This document shows, piece by piece, positions 47,935 to 58,238 of a stretch of 64,000 nt of DNA (the first letter of the stretch is position 1; each line of letters begins with the position of its first letter). The DNA comes from Marinobacter goseongensis (GTDB taxonomy: Bacteria > Pseudomonadota > Gammaproteobacteria > Pseudomonadales > Oleiphilaceae). The translations under genes and the position numbers were made by a program. The notes under the pieces are model-generated. The model searched no databases, was not told where the DNA came from, and saw only the letters and a list, made by a program, of their open reading frames with translations. Location: NCBI RefSeq assembly GCF_023156235.1, contig NZ_JAKZAI010000012.1, positions 62,001 to 126,000 on the forward strand, written 5' to 3'.

Positions 47935-48885
47935 TCAGACGTTCTCAAACATGGCGCTGATGGATTCTTCGTTGCTGACGCGGCGAATGGATTCCGCGAG
48001 CAGACCCGCCATACTGAGGACGCGGATTCTATCACAATTCTTCGCTTTGTCACCCAGTGGAATAGTGTCGCAGACCACCAGCTCGTCCAGTTCGGAGGAA
48101 TTGATGTTCTCGATCGCCGGACCGGAAAGCACCGGGTGGGTAATATAGGCCACAACCCTTGCAGCGCCGTGCTCTTTGAGCGCATTGGCGGCTTTGCACA
48201 GGGTGCCGGCGGTATCGATAATGTCATCCACCAGGATGCAGGTCTTATCTTTTACATCGCCGATGATGTGCATGACCTGGGACACGTTGGCCCGCGGGCG
48301 GCGCTTGTCGATGATGGCAAGGTCGGCGTCGTCCAGGCGCTTGGCGATAGCCCGCGCACGAACCACGCCGCCAACGTCAGGGGAGACCACAACGAAGTTC
48401 TCGAAGCGCTGCTTCTCGATGTCTTCAAGCAACACCGGGGTGGCGTAGATGTTGTCTACCGGGATGTCGAAGAAGCCTTGTATCTGGTCAGCGTGCAGGT
48501 CGAGTGTCAGCACGCGGTCCACGCCGATGCTGGAAATCATATCGGCCACGACCTTGGCACTGATGGCTACCCGCGTTGAGCGAACGCGACGGTCCTGACG
48601 AGCGTATCCGTAATAGGGAATTACGGCGGTGATGCGTGTCGCGGATGCACGGCGAAGTGCGTCGGCCATCACGATCAATTCCATCAGGTTATCGTTGGTG
48701 GGGTAGCAGGTGGGCTGGATGATGAAAACATCATGGCCACGGACATTCTCATCGATCTCGACAGTGGTTTCACCGTCGCTGAACCGGCCTACGGTGGCCT
48801 GACCCATGGGAATGTGGAGTTTCTGGGCAATAGCTTTGGCAAGGTCAGGATTGGCATTGCCAGCGAAAATCATCAGTTTGGACAC
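47935..48885 (-). CDS. prs: Ribose-phosphate pyrophosphokinase
   Basis: Makes PRPP from ribose 5-phosphate and ATP for nucleotide, histidine, tryptophan and NAD synthesis. The GTG at 48883-48885 has AAGGA seven bases upstream and gives 316 residues starting [12 protein letters not shown], matching family length. Longer frame runs through tRNA-Gln and is excluded. PRPP loop [11 protein letters not shown] and flexible-loop YGYARQDRR are clear. Cotranscribed with ispE and tRNA-Gln upstream and ended by its own terminator. Confidence 0.97.
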   Translation of the reverse strand: MSKLMIFAGNANPDLAKAIAQKLHIPMGQATVGRFSDGETTVEIDENVRGHDVFIIQPTCYPTNDNLMELIVMADALRRASATRITAVIPYYGYARQDRRVRSTRVAISAKVVADMISSIGVDRVLTLDLHADQIQGFFDIPVDNIYATPVLLEDIEKQRFENFVVVSPDVGGVVRARAIAKRLDDADLAIIDKRRPRANVSQVMHIIGDVKDKTCILVDDIIDTAGTLCKAANALKEHGAARVVAYITHPVLSGPAIENINSSELDELVVCDTIPLGDKAKNCDRIRVLSMAGLLAESIRRVSNEESISAMFENV

Positions 48886-48937
48886 GACGGCATCCTTCGC
48901 GGTATCAGCGTTTGATTCAGAAGAAGCAGGAGAAAGG

Positions 48938-49012
48938 TGGCTGGGGTGGCAGGATTCGAACCTGCGCATGACGGGATCAAAACCCGTTGCCTTACCACTT
49001 GGCGACACCCCA
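48938..49012 (-). tRNA. tRNA-Gln (anticodon TTG)
   Basis: 75-nt minus-strand tRNA beginning TGGGGTGTCGCCAAGTGGTA, with U1 typical of tRNA-Gln, anticodon loop containing TTTTGAT with anticodon TTG, discriminator G and encoded CCA (48938-48940). It lies 19 bases after the ispE stop and 52 bases before the prs start with no separate promoter seen, so it must be cut out of the ispE-prs transcript. The same gene order occurs in Pseudomonas. Confidence 0.97.
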
Positions 49013-49031
49013 GTATCGTGCTTTTTTGGCA

Positions 49032-49895
49032 TCATTCCAGCTCTGTCAGCTTTGTGTGAAGTGGTGAAATATTCACCCCTTGAGCGACGAACCCCGTGAT
49101 GCCGGAGGGTTTGCTTTCCCAGATAATCCGGGCTGCGGATTCTGTCGGGAAACGTCCAAATATGCAAGCCCCGGTTCCGGTTAATCTTGCAGGTCCGAAT
49201 TGTGAAAGCCATTTCAGGCTCTGGTTAACCTCCGGATACAGTTCGCAAACCACATCCTCACAGTCGTTTCGGTACCTCGAGGCGTCTCCCTCAAAAGCGG
49301 GCGCTATTTTGATTCTAGGGGTGTTCCTTGTCAACCCTTGCTCGGAAAAAATCTTACCGGTGTTTATATCGCAGGCGGGTTTAAGAACCAGAAACCAGTC
49401 TTCCGGTGGCTTGGCCGGAGTCAGCTGTTCACCCACGCCTTCTCCCCAGGCGGCGTGGCCCCGCACGAACACCGGCACGTCTGCGCCCAGCTGCAGGCCG
49501 AGGTCGGCCAGTTGGTCGAGGCTGCGTCCCAGTTGCCAGTAGTGGTTCAGTCCCAGCAGCACCGTGGCGGCATTGGAGCTGCCGCCGCCGAGGCCGCCGC
49601 CCATGGGCAGGCGCTTGCGGACCGATAGGGTAATGCCGGGCAGCTCGGGTTCGCGGTTTCCGGCCAGCAGGCGAGCGGCTCGCAGGATCAGATTGGCGTC
49701 GTCGGCAACGCCGGGTATGGGCGTTTTCAGCCGTATCCCCGGGGCACCGCCTGCAGCCGGTTCAAAGGTGATGTGGTCACCGTAATCAAGGAACTGGAAC
49801 AGAGTCTGCAGCTCATGGTAACCGTCGGGGCGCTGCCCAACGATGTGCAGGCAGAGGTTGAGCTTTGCCGGAGAGGGCAGGGTAAACGGTTTCAC
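49032..49895 (-). CDS. ispE: 4-diphosphocytidyl-2-C-methyl-D-erythritol kinase
   Basis: GHMP kinase of the MEP isoprenoid pathway. 287 residues starting at GTG 49895, which overlaps the lolB stop by four bases (GTGA). [12 protein letters not shown] at the N-terminus and the ATP loop [14 protein letters not shown] (about 97-110) are diagnostic, and GTGACIFG is near the C-terminus. Function in the pathway to ubiquinone and undecaprenyl phosphate links it with neighbouring envelope genes. Confidence 0.97.
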   Translation of the reverse strand: MKPFTLPSPAKLNLCLHIVGQRPDGYHELQTLFQFLDYGDHITFEPAAGGAPGIRLKTPIPGVADDANLILRAARLLAGNREPELPGITLSVRKRLPMGGGLGGGSSNAATVLLGLNHYWQLGRSLDQLADLGLQLGADVPVFVRGHAAWGEGVGEQLTPAKPPEDWFLVLKPACDINTGKIFSEQGLTRNTPRIKIAPAFEGDASRYRNDCEDVVCELYPEVNQSLKWLSQFGPARLTGTGACIFGRFPTESAARIIWESKPSGITGFVAQGVNISPLHTKLTELE

Positions 49896-50539
49896 CGGTT
49901 TTGTTCCGTGGTCTCTTGCCAGCGCGTCACCACCATTCTGACGCGCTTGTCGTCCTTGACCGCAGTAATGCGGGCGGGCAGTTCGGGGTAGCCGGTGATG
50001 AAGGCTTGCCAGCGATCGTAACGGATTTCCCAGCCTTGCTGGCGAATCATGGCGAGCTGACTGCTGTCGTCAAACAGCAGGCGGAAGTCGCCATCGGGAC
50101 CGGGCAGGCCGCGAATCCACCACACCAGGCTGTCGATCGGCAATTGCCAGCCGGTCGCCGCCTGGATCAGCGCTTCCGGGTCGCCGGAGCGGTAGGTTTC
50201 GCCATCCGGCAGGGTCAGGGAGATGAAGCCCGGAACCCCTTGCAGGCTGGTTCGGCCCATACCGAGAAAAGACGAGGACAGTTCCAGATCGTAGGCATCC
50301 TGCTTCTGGATCCAGTGGTTAATAATGGCCGTGCCGCTGTCTGACGGCTGTTTCACCGCCAGTTTGCCGCTCAGTTGCCAGGCGTTGAAGCGTTTGAGCT
50401 GTTCGCTGCGCTCGCTCCAGTCAGCGGGGGGCTGGTCGGTCAGGCCCTCGGGCAGGGGTTCCAGCTGAATGGTGGTACAGGCACCCAGCATCAGTGCGCT
50501 GGCCACCAGCAGAAGCAGTCGTGGTCTGAGCAGGCTCAC
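49892..50539 (-). CDS. lolB: Outer-membrane lipoprotein receptor LolB
   Basis: Receives lipoproteins from LolA and inserts them in the outer membrane. 215 residues starting with GTG 50539; lipobox LGAC with Cys21. The protruding-loop region FLGMG and [11 protein letters not shown] fit LolB. The start overlaps the stop of the upstream TPR lipoprotein gene (GTGA), and the stop overlaps ispE, so three genes are translationally coupled. Confidence 0.95.
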   Translation of the reverse strand: MSLLRPRLLLLVASALMLGACTTIQLEPLPEGLTDQPPADWSERSEQLKRFNAWQLSGKLAVKQPSDSGTAIINHWIQKQDAYDLELSSSFLGMGRTSLQGVPGFISLTLPDGETYRSGDPEALIQAATGWQLPIDSLVWWIRGLPGPDGDFRLLFDDSSQLAMIRQQGWEIRYDRWQAFITGYPELPARITAVKDDKRVRMVVTRWQETTEQNR

Positions 50540-52281
50540 GGTTGTTGCTCTCCGGTCAGGCGCTGAATGGTTTCAATCAGTACCGGATGATCCGGGTCCA
50601 CATCGATGCCTTCCTTCCAGATGATCCGGGCCTGGTCCTCGGCACCGGTGGTCCAGAGGACTTCGCCATAGTGGGCGGACACTTCCGGATCCGGATAGGC
50701 TGCCCAGGCCTCGGACAGGTACGCCAGCGCTTCCTGTTGTTGCCCCTGCAGAAACAGCACCCAGCCCATGCTGTCGAGTATGGCGGGGTTTTCCGGATCC
50801 AGGGTCAGGGCGCGCTCAATAAACGTACGGGCCTCGTCGACACGGTCGGTGCGGGTGGTAAGGATGTAGCCGAGGGCGTTGAGGGCAACCGCGTTGTCGG
50901 GTTCATCCTCGATGATCCGGCGCAGATCTTCCTCGGCTTTGTCCGGTGAGTCCAGGCTGTCGAACAGCATGGCGCGGGCGTAGCGGATTCTGACGTTGTC
51001 CGGATAAGAGTTCAGCGCATCGGTGGCACTGTCGAGGGCCGCGGCCTGCTGTTCCTGGTCCAGCAGGAGGTTGACCTCCAGCAGCCAGAAATTCTCGGCT
51101 TGTCCGGGGTTGGACTGGCGCAGTGTGCGGATGTCCTCCAGCGCCGAGTCCAGCTCGCCCTGCTCGGCCAGCAACGCACTGGCCCGGGCCAGTGCCGGAA
51201 AGTAGTAGTTGCCTTCTTCCACGCTGCGGTAGTAGCCGATGGCCTGCTGCGGCTGGTTGTCCTCGTCGGCGATCCGCCCCAGGTAATAGTTGGCTTCACT
51301 GGTGTGGTGGCCCTGCTCAATCAATCGGGTCAGGTCCGTGCGTGCCAGCTCGGTCTGGCCGTTCTCCAGCGCGACCAGCGCATGGGACAGGCGCAGACCG
51401 GGTGCGTTGGGGAAGCGTTTCATCAATCGGTTGAATTCGTCCTGCGCCGCCTGCAACTCACCCTCGCCGATCAGCATGCGGCCGTACAGCGTGCCCATCT
51501 GGCGGTTTTCCGGGAAGCGCCGGGTGTTGACCAGCAGGTGGTCCAGGGCATCACGCTGGTCGCCCACCTGGTACAGCAGGTCGCCCTTCAGAATGATTGC
51601 AGGCTGGAAGTTGGGTTCGCGCTCCAGCAGGGTCTCAATCCTTGCCAGCGCCCGTTTTGGCTGGTTGGTGACTTTCAGCAGAAGCGCAGTGCTGTATTCC
51701 AGTTCCGGGGTTTCCGGGTGGCGCTCTGCCATCTGCTCATAGAGTGCCAGCAGCTCCTGCTGCTGCTCCGGGGGCAGGTTGGTGGCCATGGCAGCGAGGC
51801 TGTCAAAATCTGCGTCTCCGCCCAGGTCCATGATCCGCTCCATGTGCCCGATGGCCGTTTGCAGATCGTTTTGCTTGATGGCCTGAATGGCGGCAACCCG
51901 CTGCGCTTGCAGGTTGTCCGGCTCCACGTCCAGCCACAGGTTGGCGAGTTGGCGCTGAGCGTTGTCACCGTTCAGCGACTGAGCGATTCGCATGGCGCGC
52001 TCGATCACCGCCTTGTCACGGGATTGCTTGGCGGCATTAAGGTAGTTCACCAGGGTGACGTCGTAGCGTCCGCGCTGGGCCGCGATTTCGCCGGACAAAA
52101 GCAGATAAAGCACCTCTGGCTCAAAATCGGCGTAGCGGATTTCGGGCTCGATTGAGGCGGCGTCCGTCGGGGTGTCTTTCTCGCTGACCGCGGGTTCGTC
52201 CGGCGCCCCGCTCAGGGCTGCGCAACCGGTGAGAGACAGCCCGAAAAGGCAGGAAAGATAAATCCGTGCAGATCTATGCAT
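50536..52281 (-). CDS. TPR-repeat outer-membrane lipoprotein (LbcA-like)
   Basis: 581 residues from ATG 52281; lipobox LTGC, Cys20. After an acidic linker, about eleven TPR-like helical pairs fill residues 50-575 (for example ALNALGYILTTRTDRVDEA and AILDSMGWVLFLQG). The place between hemA and lolB and the domain layout match P. aeruginosa LbcA (PA4667), the partner of periplasmic protease CtpA that degrades peptidoglycan hydrolases. ctpA is not in the window. An alternative is a general assembly scaffold. An in-frame start at 52311 would add ten residues. Confidence 0.85.
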   Translation of the reverse strand: MHRSARIYLSCLFGLSLTGCAALSGAPDEPAVSEKDTPTDAASIEPEIRYADFEPEVLYLLLSGEIAAQRGRYDVTLVNYLNAAKQSRDKAVIERAMRIAQSLNGDNAQRQLANLWLDVEPDNLQAQRVAAIQAIKQNDLQTAIGHMERIMDLGGDADFDSLAAMATNLPPEQQQELLALYEQMAERHPETPELEYSTALLLKVTNQPKRALARIETLLEREPNFQPAIILKGDLLYQVGDQRDALDHLLVNTRRFPENRQMGTLYGRMLIGEGELQAAQDEFNRLMKRFPNAPGLRLSHALVALENGQTELARTDLTRLIEQGHHTSEANYYLGRIADEDNQPQQAIGYYRSVEEGNYYFPALARASALLAEQGELDSALEDIRTLRQSNPGQAENFWLLEVNLLLDQEQQAAALDSATDALNSYPDNVRIRYARAMLFDSLDSPDKAEEDLRRIIEDEPDNAVALNALGYILTTRTDRVDEARTFIERALTLDPENPAILDSMGWVLFLQGQQQEALAYLSEAWAAYPDPEVSAHYGEVLWTTGAEDQARIIWKEGIDVDPDHPVLIETIQRLTGEQQP

Positions 52282-52499
52282 GCAACATCCCGTATCCTGT
52301 AAACAACGCATCTGAGACGGTCAGCCTCCTGTACAGGCGACCATGCAGTGCCAAGGCCCTATGATGGCACAAGCACCTGATATTGCCCAACCTGTCAGCA
52401 CTTCCCGAACTGGCGGGGGTTTTGGGTGGCGACGGTGACGCCGGCTCGGTAAAATGCGGTAAATGTTCACACACTGGCAAAAGGCTACTCATACCTGAC

Positions 52500-53786
52500 A
52501 TGGCTCTGGTAACGCTGGGAATCAATCATCGCACCGCTCCGGTGGAATTGCGTGAGCGCGTAGCGTTCACCCCGGAGCGAATGGCGGAAGCATTCTCGGA
52601 ACTCCGTGCCATGTGCGGGGCCAGCGAAGCGGCAATCCTGTCCACCTGCAACCGCACCGAGCTCTACATCGCCGGTGATGACGAGTGCGCGCCGGTGATT
52701 CTGCGCTGGCTGGCCGGCTTCCACGACATGGAGGTCTCCGAGCTTGAGCAGGCGCTCTATCTGCACCGTGATGGTGATGCTGTTCGCCACATGATGCGGG
52801 TGGCGGCCGGGTTGGATTCGATGGTGCTCGGTGAGCCTCAGATCCTGGGGCAGTTGAAAGATGCCTACTCGCTTTCCCGTGAGCACGGTGCCAGCGGGGG
52901 TTTCCTCTCTCGTCTGTTTGAGCACACGTTCTCGGTGGCCAAGCGGGTTCGTACCCAGACCGCCATCGGTGAAAATCCGGTGTCGGTGGCCTATGCCGCG
53001 GTGAGCATGGCGCATCATATCTTCGCCGACATGTCCCGCAACAAGGCATTGCTGATTGGCGCCGGCAAGACCATCGAGCTGGTTGCCCGTCATCTGGCGG
53101 ACGCCGGCGTGAAAGATTTTCTGGTTGCCAACCGCACGCTGGAGCGGGCCCAGGCTCTTGCCGAGTCCCGGGGGGGCAAGGGTATTCTGCTGTCGGAAAT
53201 CCCCGATCACCTGAAGGATGTGGATATCATCATTTCCTCCACGGCGAGCCCGCTGCCCATTCTCGGCAAGGGCGCGGTCGAGCGGGCGCTGAAGAAGCGT
53301 AAACACCGGCCCTATTTCATGGTGGATATTGCCGTGCCACGGGATATCGAGCCGGAAGTGGCGTCTCTGGCGGATGTGTATCTCTACACCGTGGATGACC
53401 TGCGCCAGGTGATCGAAGAAAACATCCGCTCCCGCGAGGGTGCCGCGAGAGAGGCCGAGAACCTGGTGACTGACGGCGTTCAGGATTTTCTGAGCCAGTT
53501 GCGGGCTCTGGATTCGGTCTCCACGCTCAAACAGTTCCGTCAGCGCGCGGAATCCCTGCGTGACCTGGAAACCGAGAAAGCGCTGCGAGCGCTGCGCAAC
53601 GGCACCGATCCGGAGACCGCGTTGCGCGGGCTTGCCCGCGGTCTCACCAACAAATTCCTCCACGAACCGTCGATTCAGGTTCGCAAGGCAACAACCGAAG
53701 GTCGCAGCGAAGTGACCGAGTGGCTGAGAGAGTTGCATCAGCTGGATGCCCAGGACGCCGACGCCACCACCCCGGAAAAACTATGA
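52500..53786 (+). CDS. hemA: Glutamyl-tRNA reductase
   Basis: First committed step of tetrapyrrole synthesis by the C5 route: reduces Glu-tRNA(Glu) to glutamate semialdehyde with NADPH. 428 residues from ATG 52500. Catalytic Cys50 in [26 protein letters not shown], the NADPH-binding [13 protein letters not shown], and the C-terminal dimerisation helix are present. Its stop overlaps prfA by four bases (ATGA). The divergent 218-base region between it and the TPR lipoprotein must hold both promoters. Confidence 0.97.
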   Translation: MALVTLGINHRTAPVELRERVAFTPERMAEAFSELRAMCGASEAAILSTCNRTELYIAGDDECAPVILRWLAGFHDMEVSELEQALYLHRDGDAVRHMMRVAAGLDSMVLGEPQILGQLKDAYSLSREHGASGGFLSRLFEHTFSVAKRVRTQTAIGENPVSVAYAAVSMAHHIFADMSRNKALLIGAGKTIELVARHLADAGVKDFLVANRTLERAQALAESRGGKGILLSEIPDHLKDVDIIISSTASPLPILGKGAVERALKKRKHRPYFMVDIAVPRDIEPEVASLADVYLYTVDDLRQVIEENIRSREGAAREAENLVTDGVQDFLSQLRALDSVSTLKQFRQRAESLRDLETEKALRALRNGTDPETALRGLARGLTNKFLHEPSIQVRKATTEGRSEVTEWLRELHQLDAQDADATTPEKL

Positions 53787-54868
53787 AACCATCGATCCAG
53801 AACCGCCTTGAGCATCTGTCAGACCGCTTCGAGGAAGTCAGCGCGTTATTGAGCGATGCCGGTGTTATCTCCAACCAGGACAAGTTCCGCGAGCTGTCCA
53901 AGGAATTTGCCGAGATCGAACCGATCGTGCAGTGCTTCCTGGCCTGGAAGTCGTCACTGGCGGACATCGGGGAAGCCCGTGAACTCGCCCGTGACGGCGA
54001 CGTTGACATGCGTGAAATGGCCGAGGAAGAGCTGGCGCTGGCGGAGCGGAAAACCGATGAGCTGGACGAAGAGCTGCAACGCCTGATGCTGCCGAAAGAC
54101 CCCAACGACGGCAAGAACGTGTTTCTGGAGATCCGGGCCGGCACCGGCGGTGACGAAGCTGCGATTTTTGCCGGTGATCTGTTCAAGATGTACCTACGCT
54201 ACGCCGAGCGCCACCGCTGGCAGGTGGAGGTGCTCAGCGAGAGCGCCGGTGAGCGCGGTGGCTTTAAGGAAGTGATCGCTCGGGTGGCCGGCGCGGGGGT
54301 GTACGGCACACTGAAGTTCGAGTCGGGTGCGCACCGGGTGCAGCGGGTGCCCGAAACCGAGTCCCAGGGTCGTATCCACACCTCGGCCTGCACCGTGGCG
54401 GTCATGCCGGAAGCGGATGAGGCCGAGGCGATTGATATCAACAAGGCCGATCTGAGAGTCGACACCTTCCGTTCCTCCGGCGCCGGTGGTCAGCATGTTA
54501 ACAAGACCGATTCCGCCATCCGCATTACGCATCTGCCCACGGGCATCGTGGTGGAATGCCAGGAGGAGCGTTCCCAGCACAAGAATCGCGCCAAGGCCCT
54601 GAGCCTGCTGGCGTCTCGCCTGCAGAACGCTGAAACCGAACGCCAGCAGAAATCCATGGCGGAAACCCGCAAGAGTCTGGTGGGCAGTGGCGACCGGTCC
54701 GAACGCATCCGCACCTACAATTTTCCCCAGGGGCGGGTAACCGACCATCGTATCAACCTCACGCTGTACAAGCTGGATGAGGTGGTTTCCGGTGATCTGG
54801 ACGCGGTCGTGGTACCCCTGCAACAGGAGCATCAGGCCGAGCTGCTGGCATCCTTGTCTGATGAGTGA
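53783..54868 (+). CDS. prfA: Peptide chain release factor 1
   Basis: Terminates translation at UAA and UAG. 361 residues. GGQ tripeptide at 235-237 ([12 protein letters not shown]), the target of PrmC methylation, whose gene follows directly. The codon-recognition region near 180-190 lies in the domain containing [17 protein letters not shown]. hemA-prfA-prmC is a conserved order. Confidence 0.97.
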   Translation: MKPSIQNRLEHLSDRFEEVSALLSDAGVISNQDKFRELSKEFAEIEPIVQCFLAWKSSLADIGEARELARDGDVDMREMAEEELALAERKTDELDEELQRLMLPKDPNDGKNVFLEIRAGTGGDEAAIFAGDLFKMYLRYAERHRWQVEVLSESAGERGGFKEVIARVAGAGVYGTLKFESGAHRVQRVPETESQGRIHTSACTVAVMPEADEAEAIDINKADLRVDTFRSSGAGGQHVNKTDSAIRITHLPTGIVVECQEERSQHKNRAKALSLLASRLQNAETERQQKSMAETRKSLVGSGDRSERIRTYNFPQGRVTDHRINLTLYKLDEVVSGDLDAVVVPLQQEHQAELLASLSDE

Positions 54869-55709
54869 GCCATCGCTCACCTGTGACGCATTGCTCCGCA
54901 GGGCAACCGTGGCTATTGCCGGTGAATCCCCGCGACTGGATGCGGAGTTGCTGCTGTGTTTCGTGACCGGGCTGTCCCGTACCGGCTTTCGGGCCTGGCC
55001 GGAGCGTCAGGTAACCGCGAGTGAGGCCCGGCGCTTTGAGGCGCTGGTTCACCAGCGAGCCTGCGGTCATCCGGTGGCCCACCTGCTGGGCGAGCAGGAG
55101 TTCTGGTCGCTGCCCCTGAAGGTCAATGCTTCTACCCTGATTCCCCGTCCGGACACCGAATGCCTGGTGGAGGCTGCGCTGGGGTTGTCGCTCCCGCCAT
55201 CGGCACGGGTGCTGGACCTGGGAACAGGAACCGGCGCCATCGCGCTGGCGCTGGCCAGTGAGCGCCCGGGCTGGCAGGTGTTGGCGTGCGATGCGGTGGC
55301 GGCAGCAGTCGAGCTTGCCACTGTCAACGCCGGACGACTGGGCTTGCCCGTCGCAGTGGTGTGGAGCCACTGGTTCGAGAGCCTGCCGCCGGGGCGCTTT
55401 GACCTGATCGTGTCGAATCCTCCGTACATAGCCAGCAGTGATCATCATCTGGGTGAGGGTGACGTGCGGTTTGAGCCGGCGACGGCACTGATTGCCGGTG
55501 ATGATGGTCTGGATGATATCCGTACCATTGTCACGGCCAGCCCGGAGTGGTTGAGTGATAACGGCTGGCTGGTCATCGAGCACGGCTACGATCAGGGTGA
55601 GGCGGTACGCGATCTGTTTCTGCAAGCGGGCCTGGCTGCCGTCGAGACACGAAAGGACTACGGTCAGTGCGACCGGCTGACGCTGGGGCAGTGGCCGGGT
55701 CGGGGCTGA
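54861..55709 (+). CDS. prmC: Release factor glutamine methyltransferase
   Basis: Methylates the GGQ glutamine of RF1 and RF2. 282 residues. SAM-binding [14 protein letters not shown] (about 119-132) and the catalytic NPPY at 186-189 are present. The ATG overlaps the prfA end by eight bases. A larger frame starting at 54777 lies inside prfA and is rejected. It is followed 72 bases later by the MoeB-like gene. Confidence 0.96.
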   Translation: MSEPSLTCDALLRRATVAIAGESPRLDAELLLCFVTGLSRTGFRAWPERQVTASEARRFEALVHQRACGHPVAHLLGEQEFWSLPLKVNASTLIPRPDTECLVEAALGLSLPPSARVLDLGTGTGAIALALASERPGWQVLACDAVAAAVELATVNAGRLGLPVAVVWSHWFESLPPGRFDLIVSNPPYIASSDHHLGEGDVRFEPATALIAGDDGLDDIRTIVTASPEWLSDNGWLVIEHGYDQGEAVRDLFLQAGLAAVETRKDYGQCDRLTLGQWPGRG

Positions 55710-55781
55710 GCCCGAGTGGCGCCGGGTCAGGGGGCGTCGGGGTTTCAGCAAGCTCGCATTTTCAGTACAGAGAGGTGGTCG

Positions 55782-56525
55782 ATGCTCAGCGATGAGGAAC
55801 TGATGCGCTATAGCCGGCAGATTCTGATGCCGGCATTTGATGTTGCCGGTCAGGAAAAGCTGAAATCCGCCCGCGTACTGGTGGTGGGTGCCGGCGGGCT
55901 GGGCTGCCCGGTAGCCCTGTACCTGGGTGCCGCGGGTGTGGGTCATCTCACGTTGGTGGACGATGACGCTATCGAGTTGGCCAACCTGCAGCGCCAGGTG
56001 GCTTTCAGTCACGAGCAGCTTGGATCCGGTAAGGCGGAGAGCCTGGCGGATCGCGTGCGCCGGATCAATCCTCTGGTGTCGGTGGCGGTTGTTGCCCGGC
56101 GTCTGGAAAGTGACGCATTGGTCCGTCAGGTGAGTGAGGCGAGTCTGGTGTTGGACTGCACGGATAACTTCGCCACCCGTTTTGCCCTGAATCGGGCCTG
56201 CGTTGCCGCCAGGGTACCACTGGTGTCCGGTGCCGCGATTCGCGGTGAGGGACAGTTGTCGGTTTACGATGCCCGCAACCCGGACAGTCCCTGCTATCAC
56301 TGTCTGTATCCGGAGCAGGGCAATGAGGATCTGTCCTGTTCGGAGGCCGGTGTGATCGGGCCTTTGGTGGGGATGATCGGGGCCAGTCAGGCGATGGAGG
56401 CGGTCAAGGTGATCTCCGGAGTGGGGCGGCCGCTGGTGGGGCGGTTGCTGATTCTGGATGCCTGGCGGATGGAGTGGCGGGAGATGAAGCTGGCCCGTGA
56501 TCCCGGTTGCCCGGTTTGCAGCTAG
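55782..56525 (+). CDS. moeB: MoeB/ThiF/HesA-family sulfur-carrier adenylyltransferase
   Basis: E1-like enzyme that adenylates the C-terminal GG of MoaD or ThiS-type sulfur carriers. 247 residues: RYSRQILMPAFDVAGQ, ATP-binding GAGGLGCPVALYLGAAGVG, DNLQRQ-type segment as ANLQRQVAFSHE, and two zinc CxxC pairs (CYHC and CPVC at the end). MoeB length without a rhodanese domain. The prmC-moeB pairing is seen in many gammaproteobacteria. Whether it serves molybdopterin or thiamine cannot be decided here. Confidence 0.9.
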   Translation: MLSDEELMRYSRQILMPAFDVAGQEKLKSARVLVVGAGGLGCPVALYLGAAGVGHLTLVDDDAIELANLQRQVAFSHEQLGSGKAESLADRVRRINPLVSVAVVARRLESDALVRQVSEASLVLDCTDNFATRFALNRACVAARVPLVSGAAIRGEGQLSVYDARNPDSPCYHCLYPEQGNEDLSCSEAGVIGPLVGMIGASQAMEAVKVISGVGRPLVGRLLILDAWRMEWREMKLARDPGCPVCS

Positions 56526-56545
56526 GCGGGTCTGGCCCCGGGGAG

Positions 56546-56642
56546 CGGGCCCGCAGTGGGGAGACCTTTTCTTATGGGAAAAGAACTCGCTTCGCTCAGA
56601 CACCTTTGTCCCGTCAGAAAAGGTCTCCCCACTCCGCACCCG
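56546..56642. repeat. Long inverted repeat between moeB and phrB
   Basis: Two 27-base arms (56546-56572 and 56616-56642), of which the inner 18 bases match perfectly (56555-56572 with 56616-56633), separated by 43 bases. The loop holds a small CGCTTCGC-type repeat. The element sits in the convergent intergenic gap, has no ORF with coding character and no U-tract. It may be a dispersed REP or MITE-like unit or a transcription end structure. Confidence 0.75.
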
Positions 56643-56690
56643 ACCTGACACCGTGCACTATTCCTCCTGCTTTTCATACCTCTGGACGTG

Positions 56691-58091
56691 TCAGTCCTTC
56701 AGTGCCTGAAACTTGGCGATAGCCTCTTTCCTGCTCTCTTTCAGATCCACAATCGGCCTTGGATACCCTTTCGGAATCACCCCGCCTTTGCCGGGATCGT
56801 GGATGCGTTTGTTGTCCAGTTTCTGCAATTCCGGCACCCAGTGCCGGATGAACTCGCCTTTCGGATCGAATCGCTCACTTTGGGTCACCGGGTTGAAGAC
56901 CCGGAAGTAGGGGGCCGCGTCGGTGCCGGTGGAGGCGCTCCATTGCCAGCCGCCGTTGTTGGAGGCGAGGAAGCCGTCGACCAGTGTCGACATGAAATAG
57001 GCTTCGCCCAGGCGCCAGTCGATGAACAGGTTCTTGGTGAGGAACATGGCGGTGATCATGCGCAGGCGGTTGTGCATCCAGCCGGTCTGGTTGAGTTGGC
57101 GCATGGCGGCGTCGACGATGGGGATGCCGGTGTGGCCGGTTTTCCAGGCTTCGAAGTGCTCGCCGGGGGTGTTCCAGGCCAGTTGCTCGGTTTCGGGCTT
57201 GAAGGCCCGGTGCATGCTGACGCGGGGGTAGTGGTAGAGGATGTGGATGTAGAAGTCGCGCCACGCGATTTCGTTGACCCAGGTGCTCAGGCCTTCCTGA
57301 TTGCCGCCGGCGCCCTGGGCCTGGCGGGCCGTGATCAGGCATTGGCGGCCGGACAGGATGCCGGCGGCCAGGTAAGGGGACAGTTGGCTGGTGCCGTCGA
57401 CAGCCGGAAAGTCACGATCTTCCCGGTAGTTGCCGCCACGCTCGTTGAGAAACGCCTCGAGCTGATCGTGCGCAGCGTGTTCACCGGTTTCCACAAGCGC
57501 CGGTGGCGCGTCCTCGAAACCGGTCGGGATGCGGTCGTATTGCTGTGGCTCGACTGCATCACCCCGGGGCGAGGGAGCTGCGAACAGCGTGGGCTGGGTT
57601 TCATCAATCCAGCTGCGCCAGCGGCGGGAGAAAGGGGTGAACACCGAATAGGGTTCCTGCTGCTGCGTCAGGATGGTACCGACCGGCGCCACGGTCTGGT
57701 CGCGGTATTTGTTGACCTGAATGTCACTGGCCGCCAGTTGTTGCCGGACGGTCTTGTCACGCCGACGTTCGTTGATGCCGTATTCTTCGTTGAAATGCAC
57801 GGCTTCGATGTTGTGCTCGCGGCAATGGTCGGCCAGTGCGTCAATGCTGTCGCTGAAGCGCCGGGCTTCCAGAAAGCTCAGGGGGATACCCAGCCTGGCC
57901 AGTTCCCGGGCCAGGCTGTTGGCATGGGCCAGGGTGAAGTGGACCCGCGCCGGCGACCAGTCGTGTTCCTGCCACTGTTCCGGCGTCACGATAAAGCACG
58001 CCAGTACCGGTCCCTCGGCCTTGCAGGCAGCAGTGAGGGCGGCGTTGTCGGCGAGGCGGAGGTCGTTGCGGAACCAGACGAGTTGGGTCAT
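56691..58091 (-). CDS. phrB: Deoxyribodipyrimidine photolyase (CPD type)
   Basis: Repairs cyclobutane pyrimidine dimers with light, using FAD and an antenna pigment. 466 residues. N-terminal Rossmann domain MTQLVWFRNDLRLADN; FAD-binding domain with TSQLSPYLAAGILS, WVNEIAWRDFYIH, MHNRLRMITAMFLTKNLFIDW and GWQWSASTGTDAAPYFR. All class I CPD hallmarks. No LexA-type box is seen before it. Light-exposed marine life would fit. Confidence 0.95.
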   Translation of the reverse strand: MTQLVWFRNDLRLADNAALTAACKAEGPVLACFIVTPEQWQEHDWSPARVHFTLAHANSLARELARLGIPLSFLEARRFSDSIDALADHCREHNIEAVHFNEEYGINERRRDKTVRQQLAASDIQVNKYRDQTVAPVGTILTQQQEPYSVFTPFSRRWRSWIDETQPTLFAAPSPRGDAVEPQQYDRIPTGFEDAPPALVETGEHAAHDQLEAFLNERGGNYREDRDFPAVDGTSQLSPYLAAGILSGRQCLITARQAQGAGGNQEGLSTWVNEIAWRDFYIHILYHYPRVSMHRAFKPETEQLAWNTPGEHFEAWKTGHTGIPIVDAAMRQLNQTGWMHNRLRMITAMFLTKNLFIDWRLGEAYFMSTLVDGFLASNNGGWQWSASTGTDAAPYFRVFNPVTQSERFDPKGEFIRHWVPELQKLDNKRIHDPGKGGVIPKGYPRPIVDLKESRKEAIAKFQALKD

Positions 58092-58196
58092 TGAGCTTCC
58101 TTTGCAGAGAACCGGGCGGGCATCGTAAGGGTAATTACCACGCCCCGGGCGGTAAATTCATTAACCGGGATATTCGCTGGAAAGCATTGATTGGAT

Positions 58197-58202
58197 TATA
58201 GT
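58197..58202 (+). promoter_or_regulatory. Candidate -10 box for the mscS-rimK operon
   Basis: TATAGT 37 bases before the first gene, next to a GTTAAC palindrome. The -35 region (near 58173, TTCGCT) is weak. No second promoter-like site is needed inside the operon because all later genes overlap or nearly touch. Confidence 0.3.
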
Positions 58203-58238
58203 TAACACTGTTTTACCGTCAGAACGTTCAGGACGCAA

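Noticed and set aside
54759..56651. 630-codon open frame antisense to prmC and moeB
   Set aside because: It is Gln/His/Arg-rich low-complexity translation opposite well-identified genes, typical of GC-rich antisense frames; no ribosome site or family match.
56688..58094. 468-codon open frame antisense to phrB
   Set aside because: Mirrors the whole photolyase gene and consists of Gly/Val-rich sequence with no recognisable domain.
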